Source of the DNA: Hippea jasoniae
GTDB lineage: Bacteria > Campylobacterota_A > Desulfurellia > Desulfurellales > Hippeaceae
NCBI RefSeq assembly: GCF_000744435.1
Contig: NZ_JQLX01000012.1
Span: 178,534 to 242,533, forward strand
Length of the DNA: 64,000 nt
Direction of reading: 5' to 3'
The number at the start of each line of letters is the position of its first letter. Position 1 is the stretch's first letter. The notes beneath the pieces were generated by a model, which was not told where the DNA came from, did no database searches, and worked only from the letters and a program-made list of their open reading frames with translations. Positions 1 through 9,226 of this stretch are shown here, piece by piece. The translations under genes and the position numbers were made by a program.

Positions 1-510
<510 letters not shown>

Positions 511-522
511 AAGGAGTTAAAG

Positions 523-1557
523 ATGAAAGAGAAAGTTTTGGATGAGCTGAAAAAGGTTTTTTATCCGGGTAAAACGCATAGTGTGCTTCAGGAAGGAATT
601 ATCGATGATGTAGTTGTTGAGGGCAATAAAGTTGTTGTCAAAATAAAAACTCAGGAAAAAAATCAGGCCGTTATTGATATGCTCAAACGCAGCATACCGA
701 TTGCGTTAAAGAAATTGGACGGCGTTGAAGATGTAGAGCTTGTTATTGAAAAGGTTGTTGATGCTAAAGATAAGATTTCGGATATTCGCTATGTGATTGC
801 AACAACAAGTGGTAAAGGTGGCGTGGGTAAAACCACTGTTAGTGTTAATACAGCGCTTGCACTTTCAAAGTTTGGATATAAAGTTGGCCTGCTTGATGCT
901 GATATCTACGGACCCAATGTTCCAACAATGATGGGGATTGAGGGTGTTCCTGTTACACTTGATCCAAATCACAAGGATAAAATCCTTCCTATAGAAAAAT
1001 ACGGTATTAAGGTTATCTCTATTGGAAACCTTGTTCCAAAGGATGCTGCTGTAATCTGGCGAGGAGCTTTGATTCATAAGGCGATTCAACAGTTTTTAGA
1101 GGATGTCAGTTGGGGGAAACTTGACTTTCTGGTTGTTGATTTGCCACCCGGTACTGGAGATGCACAGTTGACGCTTGCGCAGGAGACAAAGGTTAGCGGT
1201 GGAATAATTGTTATTACACCCCAAAATGTTGCAATGAGCGATGCTTATAAGGCAAACGATTTCTTTGAAAGGCTAAATATCCCTGTTTTAGGAGTTATAG
1301 AAAACATGAGCTATTTTATCTGCCCACACTGTGGAGCAAGAACCGATATCTTTGACCACGGTGGTGCAAGGCGTTTTGCAGAGGATAAAGGCTTAACTTT
1401 TTTGGGCGAGATTCCGATAGATGTTGAGGTAAGAGAGGGTGCAGATAAGGGTAAACCGATTGTTGTAGCAGATCCCACCTCTCCTATAACCCAGGCATTT
1501 GAGGATGTGGCAAGGAATATTATCGAAAGGGTTAAAGAGCTGAATCAGGAGGGTTAG
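523..1557 (+). CDS. mrp: Mrp/ApbC family iron-sulfur cluster carrier ATPase
   Basis: This 344-residue protein starts with a DUF59/MIP18-like domain (about residues 1-85) followed by a ParA/MinD-type P-loop ATPase. The deviant Walker A motif GKGGVGKTT sits at residue 97. A CPHCG pair of cysteines near residues 267-270 is the site where Mrp/NBP35 dimers hold a bridging 4Fe-4S cluster. The family transfers clusters to apo-proteins in the cytoplasm. The ribosome site AAGGAG lies 6 bases before the ATG. Its stop codon directly abuts the next start, so it is probably co-transcribed with the phosphate genes downstream, although no functional link is evident. Confidence 0.93.
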   Translation: MKEKVLDELKKVFYPGKTHSVLQEGIIDDVVVEGNKVVVKIKTQEKNQAVIDMLKRSIPIALKKLDGVEDVELVIEKVVDAKDKISDIRYVIATTSGKGGVGKTTVSVNTALALSKFGYKVGLLDADIYGPNVPTMMGIEGVPVTLDPNHKDKILPIEKYGIKVISIGNLVPKDAAVIWRGALIHKAIQQFLEDVSWGKLDFLVVDLPPGTGDAQLTLAQETKVSGGIIVITPQNVAMSDAYKANDFFERLNIPVLGVIENMSYFICPHCGARTDIFDHGGARRFAEDKGLTFLGEIPIDVEVREGADKGKPIVVADPTSPITQAFEDVARNIIERVKELNQEG

Positions 1558-2226
1558 ATGGGTATATTTGACCTATTTAGAAAATCTCCCTTTATAGCCT
1601 TGAGGGAGATGATGAAAGAGGTATTGGAATGCACTTCAAGGATTCCGCAACTCTATAAGGCCTTTATGGATGGTGATGAGAAAGAGGTTGAAAGGATAGC
1701 AAAAGAGATATCAGATCATGAATTTCAAACAGATAATATAAAAAACAGCATAAGACAGAGTCTTCCAAATAGTATCTTTATGCCTGTAGCCCGCGGTGAT
1801 GTGCTGCAGATAATAACATCGATGGATGCAATTGCAGATAAAACAGAAGACCTGGGCGTCTTGATGAGCTTTAAAATCATAAAAGTACCCGATGAGCTTA
1901 AAGATAAAATTGATGAATTTATTAAAGCTGTATTGGATGTTGTAGAGTTGTCCAGTAATGTTATAGATGAATTGGAGGCATTGAGAGAGGCAGGATTTGC
2001 AGGACCAGAAGCAAAAACAGTTATTGATCTATTGGATAAAGTAAATGAAAGTGAGCATAAAACTGATGTGCTTCAATATAACCTTACAAAGATCGTAATA
2101 AATAGATCAGGGGAATTAGATTGTGCTTCGCTGATGTTATGGATGAAGATTTTAGAGACAACTGGTGATATTGCCAATGCAGCCGAAAAAATGGCAAATA
2201 GAATCAGGTTGATAATCTCACAATGA
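1558..2226 (+). CDS. DUF47 family PhoU-like protein (PiT-associated regulator)
   Basis: A 222-residue all-helical protein of the DUF47/TIGR00153 family, distantly related to PhoU. The start MGIFDLFRKSPF, the long helices rich in E and K, and the D-rich pattern (DHEFQTDNIKNSIRQSLPNSIFMPVARGD) are typical of the family. Members are encoded next to PiT transporters and are thought to modulate them; that pairing is exactly what is seen here, with the transporter start overlapping this stop by four bases. The start codon abuts the mrp stop. The precise biochemical action of DUF47 proteins is not established. Confidence 0.9.
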   Translation: MGIFDLFRKSPFIALREMMKEVLECTSRIPQLYKAFMDGDEKEVERIAKEISDHEFQTDNIKNSIRQSLPNSIFMPVARGDVLQIITSMDAIADKTEDLGVLMSFKIIKVPDELKDKIDEFIKAVLDVVELSSNVIDELEALREAGFAGPEAKTVIDLLDKVNESEHKTDVLQYNLTKIVINRSGELDCASLMLWMKILETTGDIANAAEKMANRIRLIISQ

Positions 2227-3470
2227 GCCCCTTAATCGTTATTTTACTTGCCGCAGCTTTTGGATTCTATATGGCCTGGAATATAGGCGCTAACGATGTT
2301 GCAAATGCAATGGGTACAAGTGTTGGCGCAAGGAGTTTGTCTTTCAGGCAGGCTATTATTGTAGCGGCTATTTTTGAATTTACAGGTGCCATGCTTGTGG
2401 GCAACCATGTTAGTTTGACTGTGGCAAAAGGTATTGTGTCACCTGCTGCATACAGTAAAGATGCGTTGGTGTTTGCTCTGGGTATGCTTGCAACACTCCT
2501 TGCTGCAGCCCTGTGGGTAAATATGGCAACAAAATTGGGAATGCCAGTGTCCACAACCCACTCAATTGTCGGTGGTGTAATGGGATTTGGTATAGTTACG
2601 CACGGTCTTGCATCGATTGAGTGGGGAAAGGTTATAACTATTGTTGCAAGCTGGATTGTCTCACCAATCAGCGGTGGTATTATATCGTTTTTTATTTTTC
2701 TTTTTATATCAAAGAAGATTTTAGCCGATGATAAACCGGTTGTTGCAGCCAAAAAATACGCTCCCTTTCTGGCTTTTTTGGTGTCTATGGTGCTTGTATT
2801 TTCAATGCTTTATAAAGGACTAAAAAACCTGCACTTAAACTTTAGTTTTACACACGCTTTATTGATAGCAATTGCTGTTAGTATCGTTTTTTATGCTGTT
2901 ATTTATAAAATTGTTGACAACATACCGGTTGATGCTACCCTGCCCTACAAAAGAAGATTCCCTCAGGTTGAGCGTGTGTTTGCTATCCTGCAGGTTATAA
3001 CTGCATCTTATATGGCATTTTCTCATGGTGCAAATGATGTTGCAAATGCTGTTGGTCCACTGATGGGAGCTGTTTATGCATCTGCTTTGACTGCCCATAA
3101 AGCACTTTCCATGCCTATATGGGTGTTGAGTGTTGGTGCGGTTGGCATAGTGGCGGGTCTTTCGATGTATGGGTATAAGGTTATATTGGTTGTTGGAAGA
3201 AAGATAACAGACATGACACCATCAAGGGGATTTGCAGCCGAATTTGGGGCAGCCACTACAGTTCTTGTTTGTTCCAAGATGGGTCTTCCTATCTCTACTA
3301 CCCACACACTTGTGGGTTCAGTTATTGGCGTTGGACTGGCAAGAGGTATAGGTGCTTTGAATCTAAAGGTTTTGAAGGATATTGTTGTTTCCTGGCTTTT
3401 AACCCTGCCTATTGCAGCTGCTTTATCTGCCGCTATATTTCTTTCTCTTAAAGGTCTCTTTGTTGGATAA
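2223..3470 (+). CDS. pit: PiT family inorganic phosphate transporter
   Basis: A 415-residue integral membrane protein with about ten hydrophobic segments. It carries both copies of the PiT signature: GANDVANAMG near residue 23 and GANDVANAVG near residue 268, together with the paired PVSTTHS and PISTTHT motifs. PiT proteins take up phosphate as a metal-phosphate complex by proton or sodium symport, a low-affinity constitutive route. It overlaps the DUF47 gene by four bases and the ppx gene by one base, so the three are translated together. This system complements the high-affinity Pst system encoded 10 kb downstream. Confidence 0.94.
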   Translation: MSPLIVILLAAAFGFYMAWNIGANDVANAMGTSVGARSLSFRQAIIVAAIFEFTGAMLVGNHVSLTVAKGIVSPAAYSKDALVFALGMLATLLAAALWVNMATKLGMPVSTTHSIVGGVMGFGIVTHGLASIEWGKVITIVASWIVSPISGGIISFFIFLFISKKILADDKPVVAAKKYAPFLAFLVSMVLVFSMLYKGLKNLHLNFSFTHALLIAIAVSIVFYAVIYKIVDNIPVDATLPYKRRFPQVERVFAILQVITASYMAFSHGANDVANAVGPLMGAVYASALTAHKALSMPIWVLSVGAVGIVAGLSMYGYKVILVVGRKITDMTPSRGFAAEFGAATTVLVCSKMGLPISTTHTLVGSVIGVGLARGIGALNLKVLKDIVVSWLLTLPIAAALSAAIFLSLKGLFVG

Positions 3471-4393
3471 TGAGAGCAGCATCAATTGATATTGGAACAA
3501 ACACTATCAGATTGGCAATAGTTGAAAAAGATAAAAATTGTAATTTTAAGTTTCTATTAAGAAAAGGCAAAATAGCACGACTTGGTGAGGATATTGCAAA
3601 AACACACCTATTAAAACCTCAGGCTATAGATAGAGCTATAGCAGTTTTAAAACAATATAAAGCTATTATAGATAGTTATAAGGTCGAGAAAGTTTTTTGT
3701 CTTGCAACATCTGCAACAAGGGAGGCAGAAAACTCAGAATTATTTATTAATAAGGCTAAAGAGTTAGGTTTTGATATAGAGATTATTGATGGAAAGAAGG
3801 AGGCCTTTTTAACACATCTTTGTATTATTTACTTTTTAAGGGAAGTATTAGCCAATAAATCGTGGGTTGCAGTTGATATAGGCGGGGGTTCAACTGAATT
3901 TATATTTAGCCGTGGTTTTGAGCTTATAGATAGCTTTAGTGTGCCATTGGGTGTTGTAAAGCTGCTTGAAATGTTTATTAGACATGATCCACCTCAAGAA
4001 AGTGAGCTGAACGAGGCATGCGATTATTTTATCGATAACCTAAAGCGCTTTGTTAAAAGCGATTTTAATATTGATTGTTTTGTGGCCAATGCAGGCACGC
4101 CTACAACGCTTGCTGCAATAAAATTGGGTCTTGTTGAGTATGACTATTATGCCACAGAGGGTCTTGAGTTGAGCAAGGATTTTATTGAAAAAATCATAGA
4201 TGAAATGTTAAAATATAATTCGGATAAATTACTTGAGGTTTATCCTATTTTGCAAAAGGGTCGGGAGGATGTTATAGTCTTGGGGGCTTATCTATTAAAA
4301 AGATTGCTTGAGTTTTTTGGGATGGAAAGTGTTGTTGTAACAAACGGATCTTTAAGAGAGGGTATTTTTATAGAAAGGTTGTGTGATGGATAA
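3470..4393 (+). CDS. Ppx/GppA family exopolyphosphatase or pppGpp phosphatase
   Basis: A 307-residue single-module Ppx/GppA enzyme of the ASKHA fold. The phosphate-binding loops are visible: SIDIGTNTIRLAI at the N-terminus and AVDIGGGSTEFIF near residue 135. It is the short form without the C-terminal HD-like domain found in E. coli Ppx (about 510 residues). Members release terminal phosphate from polyphosphate or convert pppGpp to ppGpp; the sequence alone does not separate the two. Overlap with the phosphate transporter gene by one base (TAATG) supports a role in phosphate metabolism. Confidence 0.88.
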   Translation: MRAASIDIGTNTIRLAIVEKDKNCNFKFLLRKGKIARLGEDIAKTHLLKPQAIDRAIAVLKQYKAIIDSYKVEKVFCLATSATREAENSELFINKAKELGFDIEIIDGKKEAFLTHLCIIYFLREVLANKSWVAVDIGGGSTEFIFSRGFELIDSFSVPLGVVKLLEMFIRHDPPQESELNEACDYFIDNLKRFVKSDFNIDCFVANAGTPTTLAAIKLGLVEYDYYATEGLELSKDFIEKIIDEMLKYNSDKLLEVYPILQKGREDVIVLGAYLLKRLLEFFGMESVVVTNGSLREGIFIERLCDG

Positions 4394-4703
4394 CACAAGA
4401 AAGGATATTTATATCAAATTAAAAGAGAATGCAGAAAATCTAAGAGAGTTGCTTGATAAAAAAGAGTTTAACCTTGCAGAGGTAGATAAACTGTTCAGAC
4501 AGAGAAATAATCTATTTTATCAGCTGAAGGATTTATTTGTTTTAAAAGAAGCAGATGAAGAGGAGCTTAAGTTTGTGGAGGGAATGATAAATGACAACAA
4601 TGATTTACTTAAAAAAATTACCAGAAAGAAGGAGATAATGCAGGGTGAGTTTAATAAAAAGAAGTCTGATGCCAACAAGATTTCAACTTATTTAAAAGGC
4701 TAA
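4386..4703 (+). CDS. Small coiled-coil protein of unknown function
   Basis: A 105-residue, highly charged, almost entirely helical protein with heptad-like spacing of leucines, and no cysteine. The ATG at 4386 is preferred over a GTG one codon earlier; both overlap the end of the ppx gene. Size, charge and helix content resemble FlgN/FliT-type export chaperones, but I see no diagnostic motif and the neighbours are not flagellar, so no function is assigned. An isochorismatase-fold gene follows 12 bases later behind a strong AAAGGGGGTGA ribosome site. Confidence 0.72.
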   Translation: MDNTRKDIYIKLKENAENLRELLDKKEFNLAEVDKLFRQRNNLFYQLKDLFVLKEADEEELKFVEGMINDNNDLLKKITRKKEIMQGEFNKKKSDANKISTYLKG

Positions 4704-4715
4704 AGGGGGTGATTT

Positions 4716-5288
4716 ATGTTTGCAAAAGAGGATTGTTTGCTGGTTGTTATCGATATGCAGGAAAAACTATGCAAAGTAATGAAAAACCTTGACAGAACAG
4801 TGAAAAACATAAGATTGCTGATTGAGGCAGCTCATGAGTTTAATATGCCAGTGATTTATACAGAGCAATACCCCAAGGGTCTTGGTGAGACTATAGAGCC
4901 TCTAAAGTCTCTTCTTGTTGATTATTCAGCAGAGAGATTTGATAAAATGTCTTTTTCTGCCTTAAAGATAGATGAAATTAATAATAGAATTAAACAAACT
5001 GGTAAGAAAACCATTATTCTCACAGGTATAGAATCGCATATATGTGTCTTATCGACAGCTGTAGATTTAAAAGCTGAGGGTTATAATGTTGTTGTTGCCA
5101 AAGATGCAACTACATCAAGAGAGGATGAGTTTTATCAAACGGCCATGGATTTTTACAACTCTGAAGGTATTGCCGTTGTGCCTGCAGAAACACTTGTTTT
5201 TTACTGGCTTGAATTTGCAGGAACAGATTCGTTTAAAAAGCTGCAAAAGATTATACTGGGTAAAGCACATAGAATTAGCGTTGTTTGA
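4716..5288 (+). CDS. Isochorismatase-family cysteine hydrolase
   Basis: A 190-residue protein of the isochorismatase/nicotinamidase fold. It shows the nucleophile-supporting aspartate in LLVVIDMQEKL, a lysine in RFDKMSFSAL and the catalytic cysteine in TGIESHICVLSTAVD, the D-K-C triad of the family. The sequence is closer to the general YcaC/isochorismatase-like hydrolases than to nicotinamidase, whose metal-binding histidines I do not see. The substrate is unknown. The downstream glycosyltransferase frame starts inside its last codons. Confidence 0.85.
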   Translation: MFAKEDCLLVVIDMQEKLCKVMKNLDRTVKNIRLLIEAAHEFNMPVIYTEQYPKGLGETIEPLKSLLVDYSAERFDKMSFSALKIDEINNRIKQTGKKTIILTGIESHICVLSTAVDLKAEGYNVVVAKDATTSREDEFYQTAMDFYNSEGIAVVPAETLVFYWLEFAGTDSFKKLQKIILGKAHRISVV

Positions 5289-6804
5289 GCGTTTTTTTAA
5301 AGATAAAAAATCAATTTTTTTATACTCTTTTGTGCTATTCAGTATAGGGGCATTTTATACCTCACTTTTTCCGCCGGATGAGCCAAAATATGTAGATGCA
5401 GCCCTCAGAATGATTTCTAATCACAACTACATTATCCCGTTTTTTAATTGCCATGTGAGGTTTGATAAACCAATTCTATTTTACTGGGAGCTTGTTGCAT
5501 CTTTTAAGCTGTTTTTTGTTAACTATTTTATAAATAAAGGTATTGATCCAGCTGGCATTATAGAGTATGCTTCACGACTGCCAAGTATAATCGCTGCCTC
5601 TTTTAGTAGTATTTTTGTTTATAAACTCTCAAAAAAACTATTTGATGATGATAATATTGCAAAATTTGCCGTTTTAGGTTTTATATCAAACGGTTTCTTT
5701 ATTTACCTGCCAAGAGCAGCCACGCCGGATATGAGTTTAACCTTTTTTGCTTTGGCAGCGCTTTATTACTTTATTGAAGAGCGTTTTATTATAGCATGGA
5801 TTTTAACTGCCCTATCCTTCTTAACCAAAGGCCCTATAGGTCCTGTTATGGTTGGTGTAACCTACATCATCTATTTGATTTTGGTATCGAATGAAAATCC
5901 CATTAAAAAATTTTTTGAAAAAAAGAATCTTACTGGTTTTGCAATATTCTTTATTGTTGGTTTGCCCTGGTATGTGGCAGTATATAAGATGTATGGTTAT
6001 GAATTTATCAATAAATTTTTACTCTATCACAACATTGAACGATTTACAGGCACAGCCCATCAGCATCCCCGCTCGTTTTTTTACTACTTTCCCGTTGTTG
6101 TTGGTGTTGTTTATCTGTGGTATCCTTTTGTTTACGATATTGTAAAATCTTTTGATTTTAAAGATAAGTTTAACAGGTTTCTGATTTTGTGGTTTTTGTG
6201 GATTTTTCTATTTTTTTCCATTTCTGCCAATAAACTTGCTCATTATATAGCATTTGGCACCATCCCACTTTCTATTATTTTTGGCAGATATATCTTATCG
6301 TCAAAGCAAACCTTAATAAGGGCAAAAATTTTTTTTGTTATTGAATTTTTAGCTGCAATGTTTTCTGCCTATTATTTTTATAAAATCCATTATGCATTTG
6401 TTGGTTACTGGTTGCTATTTGGCTTGTTTGTTGTGGCTTTACTTAATTTTCAAAAAACGCCACAAAAGGTTGTGTTTTATAAAACAGTTGCAATAACCGT
6501 TGCTTTTGGTGTATTGCTTCTGCAGCTTGATAGCCTAAGAGCTGAGAAAAAAATCTGGAGAATGGTAAAGTTTGAGCATGCAAGGGTTTATCAATTTGCC
6601 GTTTTTAACGAATCGTTTGTAGCATATACAAGGCATTGTTTAAGAGAGATTCGCAATCCTGCCCTTTTTGGTAAATTAAAAGGAAGCTTTTATATCTACA
6701 CCAGACCAAAGTATTTAAAATATCTCTCATTTAAATACAAAATTGCTTATAGATTTTTTGAAAACGGCAGAACAACCCTGCTGTTGAGGGTTGATAATGG
6801 ATGA
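5281..6804 (+). CDS. ArnT/PMT-like membrane glycosyltransferase (GT-C fold)
   Basis: A polytopic membrane protein of about 507 residues with roughly ten hydrophobic segments. Near the N-terminus the motif FPPDEPKYVDAA, just after the first membrane segment, is the D-E pair of the ArnT/dolichyl-phosphate-mannose mannosyltransferase superfamily, and CHVRFDKPILFYW follows as in lipid A modification enzymes. Such enzymes move a sugar from a polyprenyl phosphate to lipid A or protein at the outer face of the inner membrane. I place the start at TTG 5281, which overlaps the previous gene by 8 bases; an open frame further upstream overlaps the isochorismatase gene too deeply. The next gene overlaps its end. 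Confidence 0.82.
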   Translation: MFERFFKDKKSIFLYSFVLFSIGAFYTSLFPPDEPKYVDAALRMISNHNYIIPFFNCHVRFDKPILFYWELVASFKLFFVNYFINKGIDPAGIIEYASRLPSIIAASFSSIFVYKLSKKLFDDDNIAKFAVLGFISNGFFIYLPRAATPDMSLTFFALAALYYFIEERFIIAWILTALSFLTKGPIGPVMVGVTYIIYLILVSNENPIKKFFEKKNLTGFAIFFIVGLPWYVAVYKMYGYEFINKFLLYHNIERFTGTAHQHPRSFFYYFPVVVGVVYLWYPFVYDIVKSFDFKDKFNRFLILWFLWIFLFFSISANKLAHYIAFGTIPLSIIFGRYILSSKQTLIRAKIFFVIEFLAAMFSAYYFYKIHYAFVGYWLLFGLFVVALLNFQKTPQKVVFYKTVAITVAFGVLLLQLDSLRAEKKIWRMVKFEHARVYQFAVFNESFVAYTRHCLREIRNPALFGKLKGSFYIYTRPKYLKYLSFKYKIAYRFFENGRTTLLLRVDNG

Positions 6805-7510
6805 AAAAAATGCACACCAGAAGCTTTTAAAATTTATGGAAAATGAATATAAAGGAGAGGATATAAGGTTTTGTTCAGCTTACCTGTTTGGAGACTCAAA
6901 GTTTATCGAAAAACACAGGCTTCTTGCTGATGAGTTTAATAAAAGGGCTATCATTCAAAGGCCTAATATTATTTATGTCAGATGCGATGTTGATTTGATG
7001 ATAAACGGCATAAACCTTAAAGAGCTTACTCAAAAACTCACGCTTGCTGCTTTTTTTGGTGGTAGAATTGAAACCTTAAAAGTTAGTAAAGCTACAGTTG
7101 TTATCTCTGAAAACCTGTCTTTTTTTATGAGTGCAAATCCCAACAACGCTATTTTTCTGTATAACAAAGGTTTTCATCTAACAAAGCAAATAACGGCATT
7201 TGTAAAAAGGCTTCCTTATGAAAAATTGATTTTTTTTGGCGATGCGGACGCAAACGGTATTGCCATATACAATAGTTTCAAAGAAAATTTTAAAGATATC
7301 GAGTTTTATCCAGATTTTGAAACGATTGAGTTTGTGATGGAAAATTTTTATGATAAACTACCAGCGTTAAATAATACAGACAATTTGAACTTCAACCATT
7401 TAGAAGATGTTTTTGAGTATCTGAAGATGAAGAACAAAAAGATAGAACAGGAGTTTTTGCAGGTATTATTTGCAAAAGGGGGTCTTAAAAAACCGTTATG
7501 GATTGGATAG
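6797..7510 (+). CDS. DUF2220/JetD-like Toprim-domain protein, standalone
   Basis: A 237-residue protein whose C-terminal two thirds resemble the JetD nuclease subunit of the Wadjet system (DUF2220). Visible matches are AYLFGDSKFIEKH (residues about 28-40), VVISENLSFFMS with a following NKGF, the Toprim acidic motif IFFGDADANGIAIYN near residue 150 and the terminal KKIEQE. JetD is about 400 residues with an N-terminal DUF3322 region, so this is a shortened form. No JetA, JetB or SMC-like JetC gene is nearby; the neighbours are a glycosyltransferase and a molybdopterin enzyme, with overlapping ends. The ATG at 6797 is preferred to the TTG at 6791. A DNA-cleaving or DNA-binding role is inference. 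Confidence 0.7.
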   Translation: MDEKNAHQKLLKFMENEYKGEDIRFCSAYLFGDSKFIEKHRLLADEFNKRAIIQRPNIIYVRCDVDLMINGINLKELTQKLTLAAFFGGRIETLKVSKATVVISENLSFFMSANPNNAIFLYNKGFHLTKQITAFVKRLPYEKLIFFGDADANGIAIYNSFKENFKDIEFYPDFETIEFVMENFYDKLPALNNTDNLNFNHLEDVFEYLKMKNKKIEQEFLQVLFAKGGLKKPLWIG

Positions 7511-9132
7511 AGCAGTTTTGTGCTAAAGATTGTCCTGATACATGTGCATTTTTGGCGAGGATTGAGAATAATAAACTAAAAATAAAACCAAAAGGCTGGG
7601 ATTTTTTAAAAAAACCGTTTGTTTGTGGTAAGCTTAAGCAGTTTTTCAACAGAGAAATTGCTTTTAATGACGCATCATGTATGGTTTCAGGAAAACCTGT
7701 TTTGCTTGATGAGGCCATAAAAGCTGCAGTTAAAATTATTAAATCTTCAAAGAGAATCTTGTATTACAGGGGCTCGGGTAATCTTGGTTATTCCATGTTT
7801 GTATGGGATTTGCTTCTTGCTAAATTTGAGAATGTTTATTTCGTTGATGGAAGTCCATGCGATGAAACAGGTATCGAGGCTCATATTGAGGATTTTGGAG
7901 TTTGTATAAATCCTCCTATTGAAAACCTAATAAACTCTGATGCCATCGTTATATTTGGTAAAAATGCACACGCAGTTTCGCCTCATCTTTTTGCACTTTT
8001 AAAGCAACTCTCAAAAACAAAAGAGATTGTCTATATAGATCCTGTCAAAACGCAGGCAGCATCGATAGGCAGATACATAAGAATCAATCCAGCCTCAGAC
8101 GGAGCGTTAGCCAAAGCGCTTCTGGATGAATTAGATGGATTTACAAAAAACGGTAATGATGCTTTTGAAGAAACAGGATTGACGGATGAGGAATTTGAAT
8201 ATTTAAAAGACATTTTTAAGAAAAAAAAGGTTGCAATTATTGAAGGATATGGCCTTCAGCGTTATGTTAACGGCAAGAATACTATAAAATGGCTCAATAG
8301 ACTTGCATATTTTACAGGCAATTTAGATAGGCTTTACTATTCTCGCTCATCCAAAGAGGGTTTAAAGAAACCCGCTGTAAAGCCAAAAAACAGTATCTTT
8401 ATAAGCGAACTGACAAACTATATAAAGGAAGGGTTTTTTGATGGTGCTATAATTGTGGCATCAAATCCTTTAATTAGTCTGCCCGATAACGATGTGTTGA
8501 CAGATTTTTTTGAAAACAACCCTACTGTCGTTGTTGATGCAAACTGCACCCAGACTGCTGCTTTAGCTGATGTATTTATAAGGGTTGGAGGCATGTTTTC
8601 TCAAAAGGATATTCAGGGTAGCTATTTCTTTCCAAAGACCTTAAAAAAAGAAAAGCTTATCGATTTGCCCAACGATGTTGATGTGGCAAAGAGACTTGCA
8701 GCCATCTTTAATTGCACCATAGATTTTTCGACTGATAATATTGAGGATAAACGGAGTTTGAAAAGAAAAATTAATTTTGAAGAGATTGATCTAAAAAAAC
8801 CGTTTAATATTAAGGATAAAGTTAGATTGCTGAATATTTCTCATCATGCCTATCTCAATTCGCAGTGGGATTTAAAATCGTTTAGCAGGGTTTATGTATC
8901 ACCACAATTAAAAGAAAAATACACTCTGGTTAAAGGTCAGCGTGTGTTTTTAAAAAACCTTTCAAAAAAGGCTGTTTTTGAAGTAGAATTAAGCGATAAG
9001 ATATACGGAGATATTGCTTTTGTTTATAAGGATTCATCAAAATATGTAAACTATATCTGCTCAAACATCCCAACCGATACGAAAAGAGGCATAGCATTCA
9101 ACGATACATTCGTTGAAATTGTAAAACTTTAA
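7498..9132 (+). CDS. Short molybdopterin-dependent oxidoreductase (4Fe-4S)
   Basis: A 544-residue member of the DMSO-reductase/formate dehydrogenase superfamily. An N-terminal cluster motif is visible (C8-x3-C12-x3-C16 and C43 in PFVCGK). Superfamily matches follow: YRGSGNLGYSMFVWD, DGSPCDETGIEAH, the cofactor-binding stretch VYIDPVKTQAASIGRYIRINPASDGALAKALL and a C-terminal beta-barrel domain. Most relatives have 600-700 residues, so the central part is trimmed. There is no twin-arginine signal, so it should act in the cytoplasm. Its substrate cannot be read from the sequence. The start overlaps the JetD-like gene by 13 bases. Confidence 0.78.
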   Translation: MDWIEQFCAKDCPDTCAFLARIENNKLKIKPKGWDFLKKPFVCGKLKQFFNREIAFNDASCMVSGKPVLLDEAIKAAVKIIKSSKRILYYRGSGNLGYSMFVWDLLLAKFENVYFVDGSPCDETGIEAHIEDFGVCINPPIENLINSDAIVIFGKNAHAVSPHLFALLKQLSKTKEIVYIDPVKTQAASIGRYIRINPASDGALAKALLDELDGFTKNGNDAFEETGLTDEEFEYLKDIFKKKKVAIIEGYGLQRYVNGKNTIKWLNRLAYFTGNLDRLYYSRSSKEGLKKPAVKPKNSIFISELTNYIKEGFFDGAIIVASNPLISLPDNDVLTDFFENNPTVVVDANCTQTAALADVFIRVGGMFSQKDIQGSYFFPKTLKKEKLIDLPNDVDVAKRLAAIFNCTIDFSTDNIEDKRSLKRKINFEEIDLKKPFNIKDKVRLLNISHHAYLNSQWDLKSFSRVYVSPQLKEKYTLVKGQRVFLKNLSKKAVFEVELSDKIYGDIAFVYKDSSKYVNYICSNIPTDTKRGIAFNDTFVEIVKL

Positions 9133-9150
9133 AGATAAATAAAAATATAC

Positions 9151-9176
9151 TTGACAAAGTTCCATAATCTTATAAT
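9151..9176 (+). promoter_or_regulatory. Possible promoter of the secreted-protein gene
   Basis: A perfect TTGACA (9151-9156) and a perfect TATAAT (9171-9176) occur upstream of the gene at 9227, but only 14 bases apart, which is shorter than the usual 16-18. The -10 element alone, or both with some distortion, may be used. An untranslated leader of about 45 bases would result. Confidence 0.4.
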
Positions 9177-9226
9177 TTTAATAGTAAGGGCTCATGCATA
9201 ATGTTAAATGAAGTATGGAGGTGTGT

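Noticed and set aside
5086..5280. Upstream part of the open frame of the membrane glycosyltransferase
   Set aside because: It overlaps the whole end of the isochorismatase gene in another frame; protein features of the family begin only after TTG 5281.
6797..7510. Wadjet (JetABCD) defence system
   Set aside because: Only a JetD-like fragment is present; both neighbours are metabolic genes and no SMC-like, JetA or JetB gene is seen.
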